In this document: piece after piece, positions 1 to 7,425 of the stretch | How positions within the stretch are numbered: the first letter of the stretch is position 1 | How the letters are laid out: every line of letters begins with the position of its first letter | Source: Vagococcus fluvialis | GTDB lineage: Bacteria; Bacillota; Bacilli; Lactobacillales; Vagococcaceae | Length of the DNA stretch: 64,000 bases | NCBI RefSeq assembly: GCF_003337315.1 | Contig: NZ_QPJV01000005.1 | Span: forward strand, 120,339-184,338 | Direction: 5' to 3' | The notes under the pieces: model-generated | The model's database searches: none | The model's input: the letters and a program-made list of their open reading frames with translations, nothing else | What the model was told of the DNA's origin: nothing | Program-made: the position numbers and the translations under genes

Positions 1-15
1 TTATACCACAGCCTC

Positions 16-792
16 CTATTTTTTATTATTTATTTCTTGCCATTGAGCTTTTGTTAACTTATAAGACTTCTCAATTTCCTTTTGATAGGTTGACACTAGT
101 TTTTTGGATTCTTCTCTAACTAGTTCTAGTCTTTCTGGTTCATTATTTTCCAGGTACTCAAGCCCAACTACTTCTTTAAAAGCTAAGTCCTCCGTTAATG
201 CTATTTCATAAAAAAGGTCAGGTTCTGTTACCTTTTCTTTCTTTAAGACATCATCGCTAAATGAAACCGTAATGTATTCTCCATTTCTACCATTTATCAT
301 AGTTGTAACACCATTTTTAAGATAACCACCTTGAACCCAAGTCATCTCTCCTAATAACGGTATTGGAATTTTTACTTTTCTTGCATTAAACATGGTATCT
401 TCTGTTTTTAAGACATAAGCAGTGCTATCTCCTATTTGGTCCCACTTATCTATCCGTTTGTTTCTACCCTCTACAATGACAATCCAATAGACTGAATATA
501 ATAAAACTAGAATACTAAGAAATAGCATAATGTTTTTAGTGATTTTCCAATAGCTTAGACTCTTCTTATCCTTCTTTATATTTTCCATAATAACAGGATC
601 TCCTTTAACAAGCTCATCTAGAGAAACCTCATAAAGTTCACTCAAATAAATTAATTTTTCAATGTCAGGAAACGTCCTCCCTGTCTCCCAGCTTGAAATA
701 GTTGCTCTTGAAACATGTAATTTATTAGCTACATCTTCTTGAGTTAACTCATTTTGAGCTCTGAATTTTTTTAACTGTTCTCCAATTTTCAT
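16..792 (-). CDS. Membrane-anchored XRE-family transcriptional regulator
   Basis: 258 aa. Residues 5-60 form a Cro/C1-type helix-turn-helix (LTQEDVANKLHVSRATISSW is the recognition region), followed by one strongly hydrophobic segment at about 87-107 and then about 150 residues that should lie outside the membrane. This HTH-plus-single-TM layout is seen in many Lactobacillales regulators thought to sense envelope or extracellular signals; the ligand is unknown. The outer domain matches nothing I recognise. The ATG is preceded by AGGAGGAC, a strong ribosome binding site. A long inverted repeat lies 47-87 bases upstream and could be its own operator. The gene ends 15 bases from the window edge, so its downstream partner is not visible. 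DNA binding is clear; the sensing role is inference. Confidence 0.85.
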   Translation of the reverse strand: MKIGEQLKKFRAQNELTQEDVANKLHVSRATISSWETGRTFPDIEKLIYLSELYEVSLDELVKGDPVIMENIKKDKKSLSYWKITKNIMLFLSILVLLYSVYWIVIVEGRNKRIDKWDQIGDSTAYVLKTEDTMFNARKVKIPIPLLGEMTWVQGGYLKNGVTTMINGRNGEYITVSFSDDVLKKEKVTEPDLFYEIALTEDLAFKEVVGLEYLENNEPERLELVREESKKLVSTYQKEIEKSYKLTKAQWQEINNKK

Positions 793-838
793 TTTGTCCT
801 CCTACTATTACTTTAAGTATTTATAGCTCTACAATAAA

Positions 839-879
839 GCAACAAAACGTTGATATCATAGGATGTTACATTTTGTTGC
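839..879. promoter_or_regulatory. Inverted repeat upstream of the XRE gene, candidate operator
   Basis: Arms GCAACAAAACGT (839-850) and ACATTTTGTTGC (868-879) are inverted copies with one mismatch in 12, separated by 17 bases. The gene-proximal arm lies just upstream of a TATAAA-like -10 on the minus strand (near 822-827), so a bound protein would block transcription. Autoregulation by the adjacent XRE protein is inferred, not shown. Confidence 0.45.
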
Positions 880-991
880 ACTCTTTTTACCACTCATATT
901 TAAAGTATAACTTAGTTACCTAGTAAGAAGTGAGTTAAAATATACTAGGATAAAAAATTCAGTTATTATAGTTAGTAATGGCTAATCAAAC

Positions 992-1034
992 AAAAAAATA
1001 CATCCTAGTTAAATATAACTAAAGATGTATTTTT
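992..1034. terminator. Bidirectional terminator after the acyltransferase gene
   Basis: Stem ATACATC (998-1004) pairs with GATGTAT (1024-1030). It is flanked by an A-run on one side and a T-run on the other, so it can end transcription in either direction. It lies directly downstream of the minus-strand acyltransferase gene. Confidence 0.6.
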
Positions 1035-1039
1035 GTAAG

Positions 1040-2056
1040 TTAAGAAAATATTTTCAATACCAACATTCCTATCAAAATATAGGATAAATTCTTTTCAAAA
1101 CGACTATAGATACTTCTGATTTTTTTACTTGATAAAAAAATTGTTAGTATGACACTAAAGATAATCAAAGTAATAAAACCGAGTAATGATAAATTCAAAT
1201 CTACAATATTAAGTGTCCTAATGCCTTTAATAAATATCCCTTGTAAAAGATAGACAAGTAATGTGTTTTTCCCCCATTTAGTAAAAAACAATGCTTCTTG
1301 AGGTACTAGACGCAGAAATCCAATAATTCCAATTAAGCCAATGACAAAAAACAGTGCTCGTAAAGGACCACCAAATAATGGATAACTCAGATAATCCTCA
1401 TATGGTTTGGAGCCAAAAACCATGTATTTATTCATTCCATGAAATAAAGAAATAAATAGATAAATTATTGGTAAAAATAAAAAACTAATATGACGAATTT
1501 TAGAATTTAAGAACAAGGGAATACTGTCCTTTGGAAAATAAAAACCAATAATAAAAAATGGTAAAAAAACAAATGTCCGTTGTAACGTTAAAATCTGATT
1601 TAAAAATGGAATGTAACCTACAAAAATACTTAACACTACACTAACGAAAATAGCTTGGCTTTTAGAAATTTTTTCAAATAAAAATAAAGATAGTTGCCAA
1701 AAAAACATACTTAATAAAAACCATAATGCCCACTGTGGGTTTAATAATTGAATACTTGGTGTTTCCCTCAATCCTATCATCCAGTAATAAACAATATAGA
1801 AAACTTGAAAGAATACATATGGTAACAGAAATTTTTTAACTAAGACAGTAATTTTCTGACCCTGATTGGGAGATTTGGCAAAGTAACCAGATAAAAAGAC
1901 AAATGCTGGCATGTGGAAAGTGAAGATGAAGTAATATAAATCATGATAAAATTTATGATCACCAATAAATGGTTGTAACAAATGACTAAAAACAACCAAT
2001 ATCATTAATAAAAATTTTGCATTATCAAAGTAAGGGTTTCTTTGTGATTGACTCAT
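1040..2056 (-). CDS. Acyltransferase family 3 membrane protein (fucose 4-O-acetylase-like)
   Basis: 338 aa with about ten hydrophobic segments spread along the whole length. The N-terminus (YFDNAKFLLMILVVFSH) matches the start of acyltransferase-3 proteins, with the conserved His in the first helix. A second family-like region is FHMPAFVFLSGYF at about 47-59. Family members transfer acyl groups, usually acetyl, from the cytoplasm onto sugars of polysaccharides, teichoic acids or peptidoglycan. No extracellular SGNH domain follows, so this is the short type rather than OatA. The substrate cannot be deduced. It is preceded by GAGGAGG and stands alone between two terminators. Confidence 0.8.
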   Translation of the reverse strand: MSQSQRNPYFDNAKFLLMILVVFSHLLQPFIGDHKFYHDLYYFIFTFHMPAFVFLSGYFAKSPNQGQKITVLVKKFLLPYVFFQVFYIVYYWMIGLRETPSIQLLNPQWALWFLLSMFFWQLSLFLFEKISKSQAIFVSVVLSIFVGYIPFLNQILTLQRTFVFLPFFIIGFYFPKDSIPLFLNSKIRHISFLFLPIIYLFISLFHGMNKYMVFGSKPYEDYLSYPLFGGPLRALFFVIGLIGIIGFLRLVPQEALFFTKWGKNTLLVYLLQGIFIKGIRTLNIVDLNLSLLGFITLIIFSVILTIFLSSKKIRSIYSRFEKNLSYILIGMLVLKIFS

Positions 2057-2253
2057 AAAAGTTCCTCCTCTAGTAATTACTTACTATGTTATATGGATTT
2101 ACCGCTCTATTCAATAACAGAGGTATTTTATTTAGACAACACAAATTACAAAGTTTTTACAGAATAAATAACCACTTGTATCAGCTGTCATATAAGATTA
2201 CATAACAACAGTCTAACAAGCTAATTTTTTCTTGATTTTAAAATAAAAAAATA

Positions 2254-2293
2254 ATACTAGGAAAAATTTTCTGAATGAAATCTTTCCTAGTAT
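2254..2293 (-). terminator. Rho-independent terminator of the DUF536-type gene
   Basis: Inverted repeat ATACTAGGAAA / TTTCCTAGTAT with a loop of about 18 bases, followed on the minus strand by a T-rich tract (A-run at 2241-2252 on the plus strand). It begins inside the last codons of the upstream minus-strand gene. Confidence 0.65.
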
Positions 2294-2298
2294 CGTTA

Positions 2299-2868
2299 TT
2301 ATAACTTGTTACTTTTAGATTTAAATAATTTTTGCAACCAAGATTTATGAGCCATTTTTTCTAACTCTAGTTTCTCTTCTTGTAACAACTGATTTTCTTT
2401 TTCTTTTTGGTCCAATTGTTTTTTTATCTCTTCAAAAGCTTTATGCTGCTCTTCAAGAGAATCACGTAGTCTCGACACATCAATTACTGGGAAATCTTTT
2501 TCAAAAGATTCTGTTAGCTGTAATTGTAATTTTTCTACTTGACGATTACTTTGTAAGGTTAATTGTTGCTGCTGATCTAATAATCGGTAAAGTTGCGTAA
2601 TTTGGCTATCCTTAACTTCTAATTGGTCTTTGAGTTGTTTGAGTTGGTCATGAGTTAGGTTAGGTGTTTCTTTCTTTTTGGCTACTTGATTTTGATGTAA
2701 AGCATTTTTTATAATCTCTTGAGCTTCCTCTTTCAAGTAATTAACACCTTTAATTTTGACAATTAACTGACTATCTAGCTTTGAACATTGATAGTTAATT
2801 TGATTTTTCGAGACATTTAATCCCTCAGCCAGTTCTCTAACTGTCAGCAAATTTTCTGATGTTTCCAT
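2299..2868 (-). CDS. DUF536-type HTH and coiled-coil protein
   Basis: About 189 aa. The start is set at the ATG of METSENLL because GGAGG lies 7 bases upstream; a longer frame would place the ribosome binding site inside the gene. Residues 5-55 look like a small HTH (LTVRELAEGLNVSKNQINY). Residues 80-115 contain the block QITQLYRLLDQQQQLTLQ, which I recognise from the DUF536 family, often found near replication genes of lactic acid bacterial plasmids. The C-terminal third is a Glu/Lys-rich coiled coil ending in a basic tail (LQKLFKSKSNKL). Function is unknown. Its flanks here are ordinary chromosomal genes, with no replication initiator nearby. Confidence 0.75.
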   Translation of the reverse strand: METSENLLTVRELAEGLNVSKNQINYQCSKLDSQLIVKIKGVNYLKEEAQEIIKNALHQNQVAKKKETPNLTHDQLKQLKDQLEVKDSQITQLYRLLDQQQQLTLQSNRQVEKLQLQLTESFEKDFPVIDVSRLRDSLEEQHKAFEEIKKQLDQKEKENQLLQEEKLELEKMAHKSWLQKLFKSKSNKL

Positions 2869-2964
2869 AACCATTCCTCCAACTTTCAACTCACACTCTA
2901 AATTAGTTTAACACAAAGTTATTTATTCAACCATTTAGGAAATCAAAAAGTTATTCTAGTCTGA

Positions 2965-4416
2965 TTACTTTACATCTAATAAATTTAAAACTGTCTGTTT
3001 CATATCATCTACTTCTACAATAATCTCTTCACGAGAAACTGCGTGTTCTAAGTCTTTAATTGGTTTAGGTATCTCTAAACCTGTTTTTTCATGTAACTGA
3101 TTTATCGCGTCTTCTGAAGTTTCTTTACCTAATAAGCAGTCTGGAAATTTAAAAGAACTAGCTGTTGAGACAATCACAGCTTTAGTATTATCTCTAACAT
3201 CATCTAACACTTTTTTAGCTACCGCCGTATGAGGATCAATGACATACTTATCATTTTCAAAAACTGACTGAACTGTCTGTTCAACTTCCTCTTCAGTAGC
3301 AAATCCTGAAATAAAATCTGAAAGTTTTCGATATTCGTCTTCTGATAAATGATAATTTCCTTCTGAACTAAGGGATGTAATTAACTCTTTAAGTCTTGTC
3401 GTATCTTTTTCAACAATGTAATAAAGTAGGCGCTCTAAGTTACTTGAAATAAGGATATCCATTGAAGGTGAGTTCGTCACATAAAAATCACGGTTTTTAT
3501 TATAAGTTCCTGATTTGAAAAATTCTGTTAGGACATTATTTTTATTGGAAGCACAAATCAACTTGTTAATTGGTAAGCCCATTTGTTTAGCGTAAAAGCC
3601 AGCTAAAATATTACCAAAATTTCCTGTTGGTACAACAAAATTAATTTCTTCGCCTAAAGTAATTTCCTTTTTATTAACTAGTTGTTGATACGCATAAAAG
3701 TAATAAACTATTTGTGGAACTAGACGACCTATATTAATTGAATTGGCAGATGAAAATTGATAGTTTTCTTTAGCTAAGTCTTTAGCTAAATCTAAATCAC
3801 CAAATAACTCTTTTACCTTACTTTGAGCATCATCAAAGTTACCATTAATTCCAACAACGAAAGTGTTGTCTCCTTTTTGTGTTAGCATTTGTTTTTCTTG
3901 AATTTGACTGACACCATTTTTAGGATAAAAAACAATAATTTTTGTTCCAGAAACATCAGCAAAACCTTCCATAGCAGCTTTTCCTGTATCGCCTGATGTA
4001 GCTGTTAAAATAACTACCTCATTCTTTATTCCTTGTTTTTTCAAAGATGTTGTCATTAAATAAGGCAAGATGGAAAGTGCCATATCTTTAAAAGCCAACG
4101 TTGGTCCATGGAACAGCTCCAAATAATAATCTGCCCCTACCTTTTTTAATGGAGCGATTAAATCAGTTGAAAATTTATCATCATAAGCTTTTTCAATACA
4201 CTCTTTTAATTCTTTTTCGGTAAAGTCGTCTAGCCATAACCCCATAATGTCATAGGCTAATTCTTGATAACTTTGAGTTAAAAAATTCTCTTGATTTATA
4301 TTGTACTGAGGAATGGTCGTTGGAACAAACAATCCTCCATCAGATGTAAGCCCCATTAAAATGGCTTTTGAAGCTGTGACTTTTTCTTCTTGTCCTCTTG
4401 TGCTTTGATACTTCAT
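2965..4416 (-). CDS. thrC: Threonine synthase
   Basis: 483 aa. Converts O-phosphohomoserine to threonine and phosphate with pyridoxal phosphate, in the cytoplasm. The N-terminus (KYQSTRGQ) and the PLP lysine motif HGPTLAFKDMAL (Lys110) are typical, as is TATSGDTGKAA. Length fits the long, fungal/streptococcal-like form rather than the short 350-aa Bacillus form. It is monocistronic here: homoserine dehydrogenase and kinase genes are not adjacent. Transcription should end at the hairpin at 4498-4535 only if read from the other side; no T-box or leader peptide is visible in the short upstream gap. Assignment is secure from motifs and length. Confidence 0.93.
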   Translation of the reverse strand: MKYQSTRGQEEKVTASKAILMGLTSDGGLFVPTTIPQYNINQENFLTQSYQELAYDIMGLWLDDFTEKELKECIEKAYDDKFSTDLIAPLKKVGADYYLELFHGPTLAFKDMALSILPYLMTTSLKKQGIKNEVVILTATSGDTGKAAMEGFADVSGTKIIVFYPKNGVSQIQEKQMLTQKGDNTFVVGINGNFDDAQSKVKELFGDLDLAKDLAKENYQFSSANSINIGRLVPQIVYYFYAYQQLVNKKEITLGEEINFVVPTGNFGNILAGFYAKQMGLPINKLICASNKNNVLTEFFKSGTYNKNRDFYVTNSPSMDILISSNLERLLYYIVEKDTTRLKELITSLSSEGNYHLSEDEYRKLSDFISGFATEEEVEQTVQSVFENDKYVIDPHTAVAKKVLDDVRDNTKAVIVSTASSFKFPDCLLGKETSEDAINQLHEKTGLEIPKPIKDLEHAVSREEIIVEVDDMKQTVLNLLDVK

Positions 4417-4497
4417 AAGCTACCTCCTTGTTAATATACTTGTGATAGATTATAGCATACTCTCATTATTTTTTAATGTATTTCTGAATAAAAAAAG

Positions 4498-4540
4498 AGA
4501 TTGTACCATAAGTGTTTTAACTTATAGTGCAATCTTTTTT
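4498..4540. terminator. Hairpin terminator upstream of thrC
   Basis: Arms AGATTGTACCATAAGT (4498-4513) and ACTTATAGTGCAATCT (4520-4535) pair with two mismatches. A-run at 4491-4496 and T-run at 4535-4540 flank it, so it can act in both directions. On the minus strand it separates tRNA-Leu from thrC. Confidence 0.6.
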
Positions 4541-4592
4541 ACATAACTTTCGTAGTCAGGGAATAAAAAGTCTGCTTCCACGGCAACTTCAC

Positions 4593-4631
4593 CAAAAGAA
4601 AGCAATCAAAAAAACTGATTGTTTTCTTTTG
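4593..4631. terminator. Terminator downstream of tRNA-Leu
   Basis: Arms CAAAAGAAAGCAATCA and TGATTGTTTTCTTTTG pair around an A-rich loop of 7 bases (T-rich on the minus strand). It lies about 50 bases beyond the 3' end of the minus-strand tRNA and is the likely end of that transcript. The stem itself ends in U-rich sequence on that strand. Confidence 0.5.
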
Positions 4632-4679
4632 CTTCCAGTTGCTCGAAGCAAAACGACTTTTAATCCACCCTATTTTTCA

Positions 4680-4765
4680 TGCATCGAAAGGGATTCGAAC
4701 CCTCACGCCCGTAATTGGGCACAAGATCCTTAGTCTTGCATGTCTGCCAGTTCCATCATCGATGC
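4680..4765 (-). tRNA. tRNA-Leu (anticodon AAG)
   Basis: Read on the minus strand, the 86-base cloverleaf is complete. Acceptor GCATCGA pairs with TCGATGC, with discriminator A73 as leucine tRNAs need. The D-stem is ATG/CAT with GG in the loop. The anticodon stem CAAGA/TCTTG encloses the loop CTAAGGA, so the anticodon is AAG (4729-4731), reading CUU. A class II variable arm (GCCC/GGGC) follows, then the T-arm with loop TTCGAAT. The 3' CCA is not encoded. A34 leucine tRNAs are known from Lactobacillales. It is a lone tRNA gene, not part of an rRNA or tRNA cluster. Confidence 0.93.
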
Positions 4766-4811
4766 TTAAGCTTTTTCAAGCTGTAACAAATATAAATATA
4801 ACGATTTCATA

Positions 4812-5252
4812 CTAGTTTGTCAAATGCTTTAATTTCCCTCCACACTGGCAAACATAACGGGTTGTGTTAATTTTTCTTTGTCTAAATATATCAGCCTGAC
4901 ACTTAGTACATCGATAATGCTCTAATCGTTTTTTTGCTTTTAGTGGTTTTACAAATCGGCTACCACCTGTTTCTTTTAATAACAATTTGAAATCAGTATC
5001 TTTATGTTGATAGCCTTTATTTTCAAGATGTAAATGATAATGACAGAGTTCATGTTTGATAACACCTAGTAACTCATCTAGCCCATAAATTTCAACTACT
5101 AAAGGATTGAAATCTAGGTTGCCAGAATTCAAATGATACCTACCACCTGTTGTTTGCAAGCGACTATTAAAGATTGCTTGATGTAAAAAAGGCTTCTTGA
5201 AATATTCAAGAGACACCTTTTCTACTAAAGCTTGTAATTCTTTATTAGTCAT
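4812..5252 (-). CDS. sprT: SprT-like zinc metalloprotease-fold protein
   Basis: 146 aa. The SprT-like fold is shown by the zinc-binding HELCH motif at residues 67-71. A C-terminal zinc ribbon follows, with cysteines at 117, 120, 137 and 139. Length and layout match the YdcK/SprT family common in Firmicutes; the bacterial function is not established, although eukaryotic SPRTN relatives digest DNA-protein crosslinks. The ATG overlaps the 3' end of tex by 8 bases, so the two are almost certainly translated from one transcript; the same pairing occurs in other Firmicutes. A protease role is inferred from family membership only. Confidence 0.88.
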   Translation of the reverse strand: MTNKELQALVEKVSLEYFKKPFLHQAIFNSRLQTTGGRYHLNSGNLDFNPLVVEIYGLDELLGVIKHELCHYHLHLENKGYQHKDTDFKLLLKETGGSRFVKPLKAKKRLEHYRCTKCQADIFRQRKINTTRYVCQCGGKLKHLTN

Positions 5253-7422
5253 TTTTGGCTACTGGAATCATTGTTAAGGCAATTCGTTTTTTCTTCAAAT
5301 CAACTGAGTCAATCCAGACAGTTACCACATCTCCAACAGCAACAACATCTGTTGGGTGTTTTACAAATTTAGCACTTAACTTAGAAATATGAACCATACC
5401 ATCTTGTTTCACACCGATATCAACAAAGGCACCAAAGTCGACTACGTTTCTAACTGTTCCTTGTAATTCCATACCAACTTTTAAATCTTCCATACTTAAT
5501 ACATCTTGTCTAAGTAGTGGAGCTGGCATCTCATCTCGCATATCTCTTCCTGGTTGAAGTAATGCTTTTAGAACATCTTCCAAGGTTTCTTTACCAATAT
5601 TTAGAGTACTAGCTAGATTGTCCACTGAAACTTTTTCTAATACCTCAATAGCTGACTCAGTTCCTAAATCTTTTTCACTTAAGCCAACCTCTTTAAGTAA
5701 TTCTTTAACGATAGCATAACTTTCAGGGTGAATTCCTGTGTTGTCTAACACATTTTTCCCATCAGGTACACGTAAAAATCCAATAGCTTGTTCATAAGCT
5801 TTCGGTCCTAAACGAGGTACCTTTTTAAGTTGGGTACGACTGTTGAATGTTCCGTTTTCTTCACGATATAAAACCACATTTTTAGCTGTTGTTTTATTTA
5901 GTCCAGAAACATGTTGTAATAACTGAGCACTTGCTGTGTTCACGTTAACCCCAACTTGGTTAACCGCTGTTTCCACAACAAAATCTAATTGCTCTGTTAA
6001 ACGTTTTTGAGAAACATCATGTTGATATTGACCAACACCAACCGCTTTAGGTTCGATTTTCACTAATTCAGCTAAAGGGTCTTGCAGACGTCTTGCAATA
6101 CTTGCCGCACTTCTTTCTTCAACTTGTAAATCCGGAAATTCTTCACGGGCAATTTTACTTGCTGAATAAACTGAAGCTCCAGCTTCGTTAACAATCACAT
6201 AAAAAACTTCTCGCTTAATTTTTTTCAAGTTTTCAGAAACAAAAATTTCAGATTCACGACTTGCTGTTCCGTTACCAATCGCAACCATTTCAACTTTGTA
6301 TTCTTCGACAAAAGTAATAAACTCTTCAACTGCTTCTGTACGTTTTGTTTGTGAAGCTGGTTTATGTGGATAGATTACTTTAACTGCTAATAATTTACCA
6401 GTTTCGTCTACAACGGCTAATTTACAACCTGTACGGTAAGCTGGGTCAAAACCTAAAACAACTTTACCTTTTAAAGGAGATTGTAATAATAGGTTGCGTA
6501 AGTTCTCACCAAAGATAGCAATTGCTTGTTCATCTGCTTTTTCAGTTAGTTCTCCGCGAATTTCCCTTTCGATTGAAGGACCAATAAAACGTTTGTAACT
6601 ATCTTCAAATGCTGTTTGAACATACTCACTTGCTGGACTAGCTGGATTTGTAATTAACTGTTTACCTAAGTAATTAAATACTCTTGCTTCATCTACTGCA
6701 ATCTCTGCCTTAATCACGCCTTCTTTTTCTCCGCGATTAGCAGCTAAAACTCGGTGAGAAGCCATTTTTTTAACTGGTTCATTAAAGTCATAATACATCT
6801 CATAAACAGATGTTTCGTCTAATGATTTATCCTTTTCTTTAGTAGAAAAAACACCATTCTGCCAAACAAATTCTCTTAACCACTCACGGTATTTTGGCTC
6901 ATCACTAATCATCTCAGCCATAATCTCATGAGCACCTGCTAAACAATCCTCAGTAGAATTTAATTCCTCTTCAGGGTTCAAGTACTTACTTGCTTCAGCA
7001 TTGATATCAGCACCACTTGGTAAACTTAAAAGCCATGTAGCTAATGGCTCCAAACCTTTCTCTTTCGCAATTGTTGCTTTCGTACGTCTTTTTTGTTTGA
7101 AAGGTCGATATAAATCTTCTACTTGCTGCATTTTTTCAGCTTTTTTAATTTTCTTAGCTAAATCATCAGTTAGTTTACCTTGTTCTTCGATAATACGTAA
7201 AACTTCTTCTTTTCGTTTTACTAATCCTTCTAAATAATTAAAGCGCTCTTCAATTTCACGAATGGCAACTTCATCTAAGCTACCTGTCATTTCTTTACGG
7301 TAACGAGCGATAAAAGGTACTGTATTACCTTCTGCTAATAATTCTAATACTTTCTCCATTTGAGAAGGTTTGTATTGGTTTAATTCTTTTTTTAATAACT
7401 CAAATGCTTGATTGTTTTGCAT
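5245..7422 (-). CDS. tex: Tex-family RNA-binding transcription accessory protein
   Basis: 725 aa, the usual Tex length. Order: N-terminal helical Tex region (1-190); YqgF/RNase H-like domain around 320-450 (GKVVLGFDPAYRTGCKLAVVD); helix-hairpin-helix DNA-binding part around 490-560; and an S1 RNA-binding domain at the end (from about 645, GMELQGTVRNVVDFGAFVDI). Tex binds nucleic acid and affects transcription and stress tolerance; a distinct enzymatic activity has not been settled. It lies between the large coiled-coil gene upstream (3-base gap) and sprT (overlapping), suggesting an operon of three. Assignment is secure. Confidence 0.95.
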   Translation of the reverse strand: MQNNQAFELLKKELNQYKPSQMEKVLELLAEGNTVPFIARYRKEMTGSLDEVAIREIEERFNYLEGLVKRKEEVLRIIEEQGKLTDDLAKKIKKAEKMQQVEDLYRPFKQKRRTKATIAKEKGLEPLATWLLSLPSGADINAEASKYLNPEEELNSTEDCLAGAHEIMAEMISDEPKYREWLREFVWQNGVFSTKEKDKSLDETSVYEMYYDFNEPVKKMASHRVLAANRGEKEGVIKAEIAVDEARVFNYLGKQLITNPASPASEYVQTAFEDSYKRFIGPSIEREIRGELTEKADEQAIAIFGENLRNLLLQSPLKGKVVLGFDPAYRTGCKLAVVDETGKLLAVKVIYPHKPASQTKRTEAVEEFITFVEEYKVEMVAIGNGTASRESEIFVSENLKKIKREVFYVIVNEAGASVYSASKIAREEFPDLQVEERSAASIARRLQDPLAELVKIEPKAVGVGQYQHDVSQKRLTEQLDFVVETAVNQVGVNVNTASAQLLQHVSGLNKTTAKNVVLYREENGTFNSRTQLKKVPRLGPKAYEQAIGFLRVPDGKNVLDNTGIHPESYAIVKELLKEVGLSEKDLGTESAIEVLEKVSVDNLASTLNIGKETLEDVLKALLQPGRDMRDEMPAPLLRQDVLSMEDLKVGMELQGTVRNVVDFGAFVDIGVKQDGMVHISKLSAKFVKHPTDVVAVGDVVTVWIDSVDLKKKRIALTMIPVAKND

Positions 7423-7425
7423 TGT

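Noticed and set aside
4527..4733. Plus-strand 68-codon frame over the tRNA-Leu region
   Set aside because: Its C-terminal part is the tRNA read on the opposite strand; no ribosome binding site or family.
4812..7422. Toxin-antitoxin pair from the overlapping sprT/tex genes
   Set aside because: Both are recognisable large conserved proteins; overlap reflects operon coupling.
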